In this document: positions 61,914 through 64,000 of the stretch, one piece after another
How the letters are laid out: each line of letters begins with the position of its first letter
How positions within the stretch are numbered: position 1 is the stretch's first letter
NCBI GenBank assembly: GCA_023421075.1
Contig: JAEZUM010000031.1
Location: forward strand, 1-64,000
Direction: 5' to 3'
Length of the DNA stretch: 64,000 nucleotides
From: Bacillota bacterium
Lineage (GTDB): Bacteria; Bacillota; Clostridia; Lachnospirales; Lachnospiraceae
Notes under the pieces: model-generated
The model's database searches: none
Seen by the model: the letters and a program-made list of their open reading frames with translations, nothing else
What the model was told of the DNA's origin: nothing
Made by a program: the position numbers and the translations under genes

Positions 61914-63648
61914 ATTTTATTGTAAATTTATTTACCAAACCTCCCAATTGCTCCATTCTGTCCTTAACAGCGGCAAGATCGTTCTTCAGTCCCTCCATGA
62001 TAGCATATTGCTCCTCCGTCTCAGCTGCTGTCTGTTGTGTCCCCTCACTTAACTCTTTCGAAATGTCGGATAATAGATTGGTTTTTGCTAAAACCTTCTT
62101 GCTATCTTCTTCGATATTTTGGATCGCGTTGGCAATTTCCTTTATTCTCCCATCCATCTTCTGATTGCATTGAGCTATCCTGCCAATATAACTGTCTACC
62201 TCAGTCATTACCTGGACGCTGTCTCTGGCTTGAACCACTCCATATTCAATTGCCTCACTGGAATGATTTATCTCCTCCTGAACAGCCGATATTAGCTGAT
62301 TAATGTGTTTACTTGCTTCACTGGATTGCTTCGCAAGATTTTTAATCTCACCTGCTACAACTGCAAATCCCTTGCCATGCTCACCTGCCGATGCTGCTTC
62401 AATGGAGGCATTCAATGCCAACAGATTCGTTTTTGCAGCGATGGCCTCTATACTTGAGCTAAAGGATAATACCTCTCGGAACTTTTCTTCCAGCTTCACC
62501 ATTAATGCGGCGGTTCGTTCCACCGTATTATTGACCAGATTAATCTGAGCCACCGATCCACTAAGCTTCATGGATGCTTCCTGCATATCCACCATTGCAC
62601 AATCCGAATCCTTATTGACCTCAGTGATATTTAGGATAATTGTCTCAATTTCAGCGAACACATTCTCCATGGAGACTTCCACTTCTTCTACACTTTCTAC
62701 CTGCCTTGTAGCACCTAGGGCTATTTCAGAAACAATTTTCGTAATCTCTTCGGTAGCCTTATTAGAGACATCGATATTGTCATTTAAGGTTGCTATATCA
62801 CTGCCCACGACCTGGGTATTGTCACGTATCCCCTGTATCATTAAGGACATATTCTTAATCATCTCCTGGAACGTCCGGGAGAGGCTTCCTACTTCATCGG
62901 TTCTGGTACTTGCTACATCGATGGTAAGGTCACCCTTTTTAACCAGATGCACCTTTGATCTCAGCTGTTTGATGGATCTGACGATGTAAAAGGATGCGAT
63001 ATAGGCGATACCACAAGCGATGGCAGCAATGATTAAACCGATTATCATCATCTCCCTGTTCGTCTTAGCCAGCTCATTGACCATAAATTCAGCGTCAAAG
63101 TCAGCTCCCAGCATTCCAAGTACCTGACCGGAGCTGCCAATAATCGGAACATAACCGGAGATTAAAGTCCCCCATTCTTCGCTTTCATATAGTTCGTAAC
63201 CCTCTTTTCCATCGAATGCAAGATTCATCTTGTCAGAGATATCCTCTTCTACATCTCCCAGAAGGGATTCATCCTCACTGCCCGCCGGAGAGCCATCTAC
63301 ACAGAAATAGATTGCCCCGTCTTCCCTTCGGTTCATGGTATAAAGATATTTTAAGCCGTTTGTTTCTTTTATTTTTACAAATTCCTTCCTAAGCTCGATA
63401 TAATACTCCTTCTCCATATCCTCAGGGGTCTTGAGCTCGGCATATCGCTCCGGATCAATGGAGGAATTTACTGATCTGGTTATATTTATTGCCATCTGGC
63501 CCATCGTTCCTTCTAGTGTAGATTTTGCCGATTGATAGGCAAAGATACGAATCCCATTTGAGGATATGACAATAAGCCCTACACATAAAAGCATAATTTT
63601 AAACATTAAAGAGATTTTTATTCGTACTTCCCTTTCCTTTCGAAGCAT
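61912..63648 (-). CDS. methyl-accepting chemotaxis protein
   Basis: 578-residue receptor. Membrane helix 1 (about 13-33) and helix 2 (about 198-220) frame an external single-Cache-type sensor (about 40-190) with GLKYLYTMNRREDGAIYFCVDGSPAGSED. A HAMP domain (about 222-275) leads to the signalling helix bundle with the conserved tip EAASAGEHGKGFAVVAGEIKNLAKQSSEASKHI. Its Cache region is acidic and its ligand unknown. It lies in the same direction as the diguanylate cyclase gene, 118 bases upstream, with a long inverted repeat between. Confidence 0.94.
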   Translation of the reverse strand: MLRKEREVRIKISLMFKIMLLCVGLIVISSNGIRIFAYQSAKSTLEGTMGQMAINITRSVNSSIDPERYAELKTPEDMEKEYYIELRKEFVKIKETNGLKYLYTMNRREDGAIYFCVDGSPAGSEDESLLGDVEEDISDKMNLAFDGKEGYELYESEEWGTLISGYVPIIGSSGQVLGMLGADFDAEFMVNELAKTNREMMIIGLIIAAIACGIAYIASFYIVRSIKQLRSKVHLVKKGDLTIDVASTRTDEVGSLSRTFQEMIKNMSLMIQGIRDNTQVVGSDIATLNDNIDVSNKATEEITKIVSEIALGATRQVESVEEVEVSMENVFAEIETIILNITEVNKDSDCAMVDMQEASMKLSGSVAQINLVNNTVERTAALMVKLEEKFREVLSFSSSIEAIAAKTNLLALNASIEAASAGEHGKGFAVVAGEIKNLAKQSSEASKHINQLISAVQEEINHSSEAIEYGVVQARDSVQVMTEVDSYIGRIAQCNQKMDGRIKEIANAIQNIEEDSKKVLAKTNLLSDISKELSEGTQQTAAETEEQYAIMEGLKNDLAAVKDRMEQLGGLVNKFTIK

Positions 63649-63883
63649 TTTGTCCCGTATCCTTCTGATAACTCATTACTATGTTCCACACATAATGCTA
63701 TTATAACGTAAGCATTAGCAATTTTCTACATTTATTCGTATTATATTACTTTTTTTAACATAAATCGTCTCTTGACGGTACAAATCTAGACCAACTGTTT
63801 CCTAGCAAAGCATTTGTAAATTGAAATAGCGACAGGGATATTATTCAGAATTAATGAAAATAATAAATGCGGAGGTGTTTATT

Positions 63884-64000
63884 ATGATAACGAATGTTCA
63901 ACTAACCACAAAAGAAAAATACTTATTGGAGGATGCCAGAACACACGAAGAACAATGTATTCAAAAGTATGAAAATTATGCTAATCTTGCGACTGATGCA
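63884..64000 (+). CDS. spore coat protein (CotF-like), N-terminal fragment
   Basis: Partial gene running off the right edge; 39 codons are visible. The protein begins MITNVQLTTKEKYLLEDART and continues HEEQCIQKYENYANLATDA, the first helix of the small ferritin-like coat proteins common in Clostridia (pattern LTxKExxLLEDxxxHExxCIxKY). It has a strong GGAGG eight bases before the ATG. It implies a spore-forming host. The call is by resemblance and the rest of the gene is not seen. Confidence 0.8.
   Translation, partial: MITNVQLTTKEKYLLEDARTHEEQCIQKYENYANLATDA

Noticed and set aside
63649..63883. c-di-GMP riboswitch upstream of the chemotaxis receptor
   Set aside because: No GEMM-type core was found on the minus strand; only a short AATGC/GCATT hairpin near a -10-like box.

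Overview
The window looks like chromosomal DNA of a spore-forming, plant-fibre-degrading Clostridia, most like the Lachnospiraceae (Lachnoclostridium/Anaerocolumna type). The reasons are moderately AT-rich sequence with strong GGAGG ribosome sites, many intracellular glycoside hydrolases beside AraC-type regulators, ferredoxin-linked 2-oxoacid oxidoreductase, spore-type LysM/GH18 and coat proteins, and c-di-GMP and chemotaxis genes. I see no rRNA, tRNA, CRISPR array, phage or insertion sequence. The species assignment is inference.

Layout. 0-2.2 kb: purine salvage and uptake operon (xpt, BMP-family lipoprotein, start of an ABC ATPase) behind a multi-hairpin leader. 2.4-4.6 kb: chromate transporter and glutamate racemase. 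4.8-21.8 kb: first carbohydrate region, with a hybrid AraC/GH39 protein divergent from a five-gene Opp/Dpp-type ABC transporter, then GH3 beta-glucosidase and an MFS permease, then an AraC regulator divergent from a large GH2 beta-galactosidase. 22-24.6 kb: two-subunit 2-oxoacid:ferredoxin oxidoreductase under a Fur-box-like site. 24.8-30 kb: SIMPL protein, two AT-rich secreted orphans, a carboxymuconolactone-decarboxylase-like protein and a LysM-GH18 protein. 30-38.6 kb: GH43, HD-GYP phosphodiesterase, CYP152-type P450, MFS exporter and a DUF255/thioredoxin protein. 38.6-49.3 kb: a glucuronoxylan locus (GH3 xylosidase, GH67 alpha-glucuronidase, uxuA, uxuB) with an AraC regulator and a GH43, plus a candidate small RNA. 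49.4-52.5 kb: small orphan, DegV, a MarR regulator cut by an in-frame stop, and an intracellular GH10 xylanase. 52.9-57.4 kb: CcdA-TlpA fusion, a short MutS2 paralogue behind a leader-peptide attenuator, and a DUF6591-like lipoprotein. 57.6-64 kb: repeat-built leader, membrane-anchored solute-binding protein, membrane LuxR-type regulator, diguanylate cyclase, chemotaxis receptor, and the start of a spore coat protein.

How the genes fit together. Imported xylo- and gluco-oligosaccharides would be cut inside the cell: GH10, GH43 and GH3 shorten xylan fragments, GH67 removes glucuronic acid, and UxuB/UxuA carry glucuronate-derived fructuronate to 2-keto-3-deoxygluconate. Pyruvate from sugars can feed ferredoxin oxidoreductases.

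The most unusual material is regulatory RNA or DNA: (1) the MutS2 paralogue lies behind a 12-codon ORF and an intrinsic terminator, the layout of drug-inducible attenuation; (2) a transcript starting near 57618 would open with a structure made of two copies of a 61-nt hairpin repeat, an 11-bp closing helix and a 27-bp palindrome, upstream of a solute-binding protein and membrane LuxR regulator; (3) a GC-rich, multi-hairpin island at 46.0-46.2 kb has its own promoter and terminator; (4) xpt has a structured leader that does not match the purine riboswitch.
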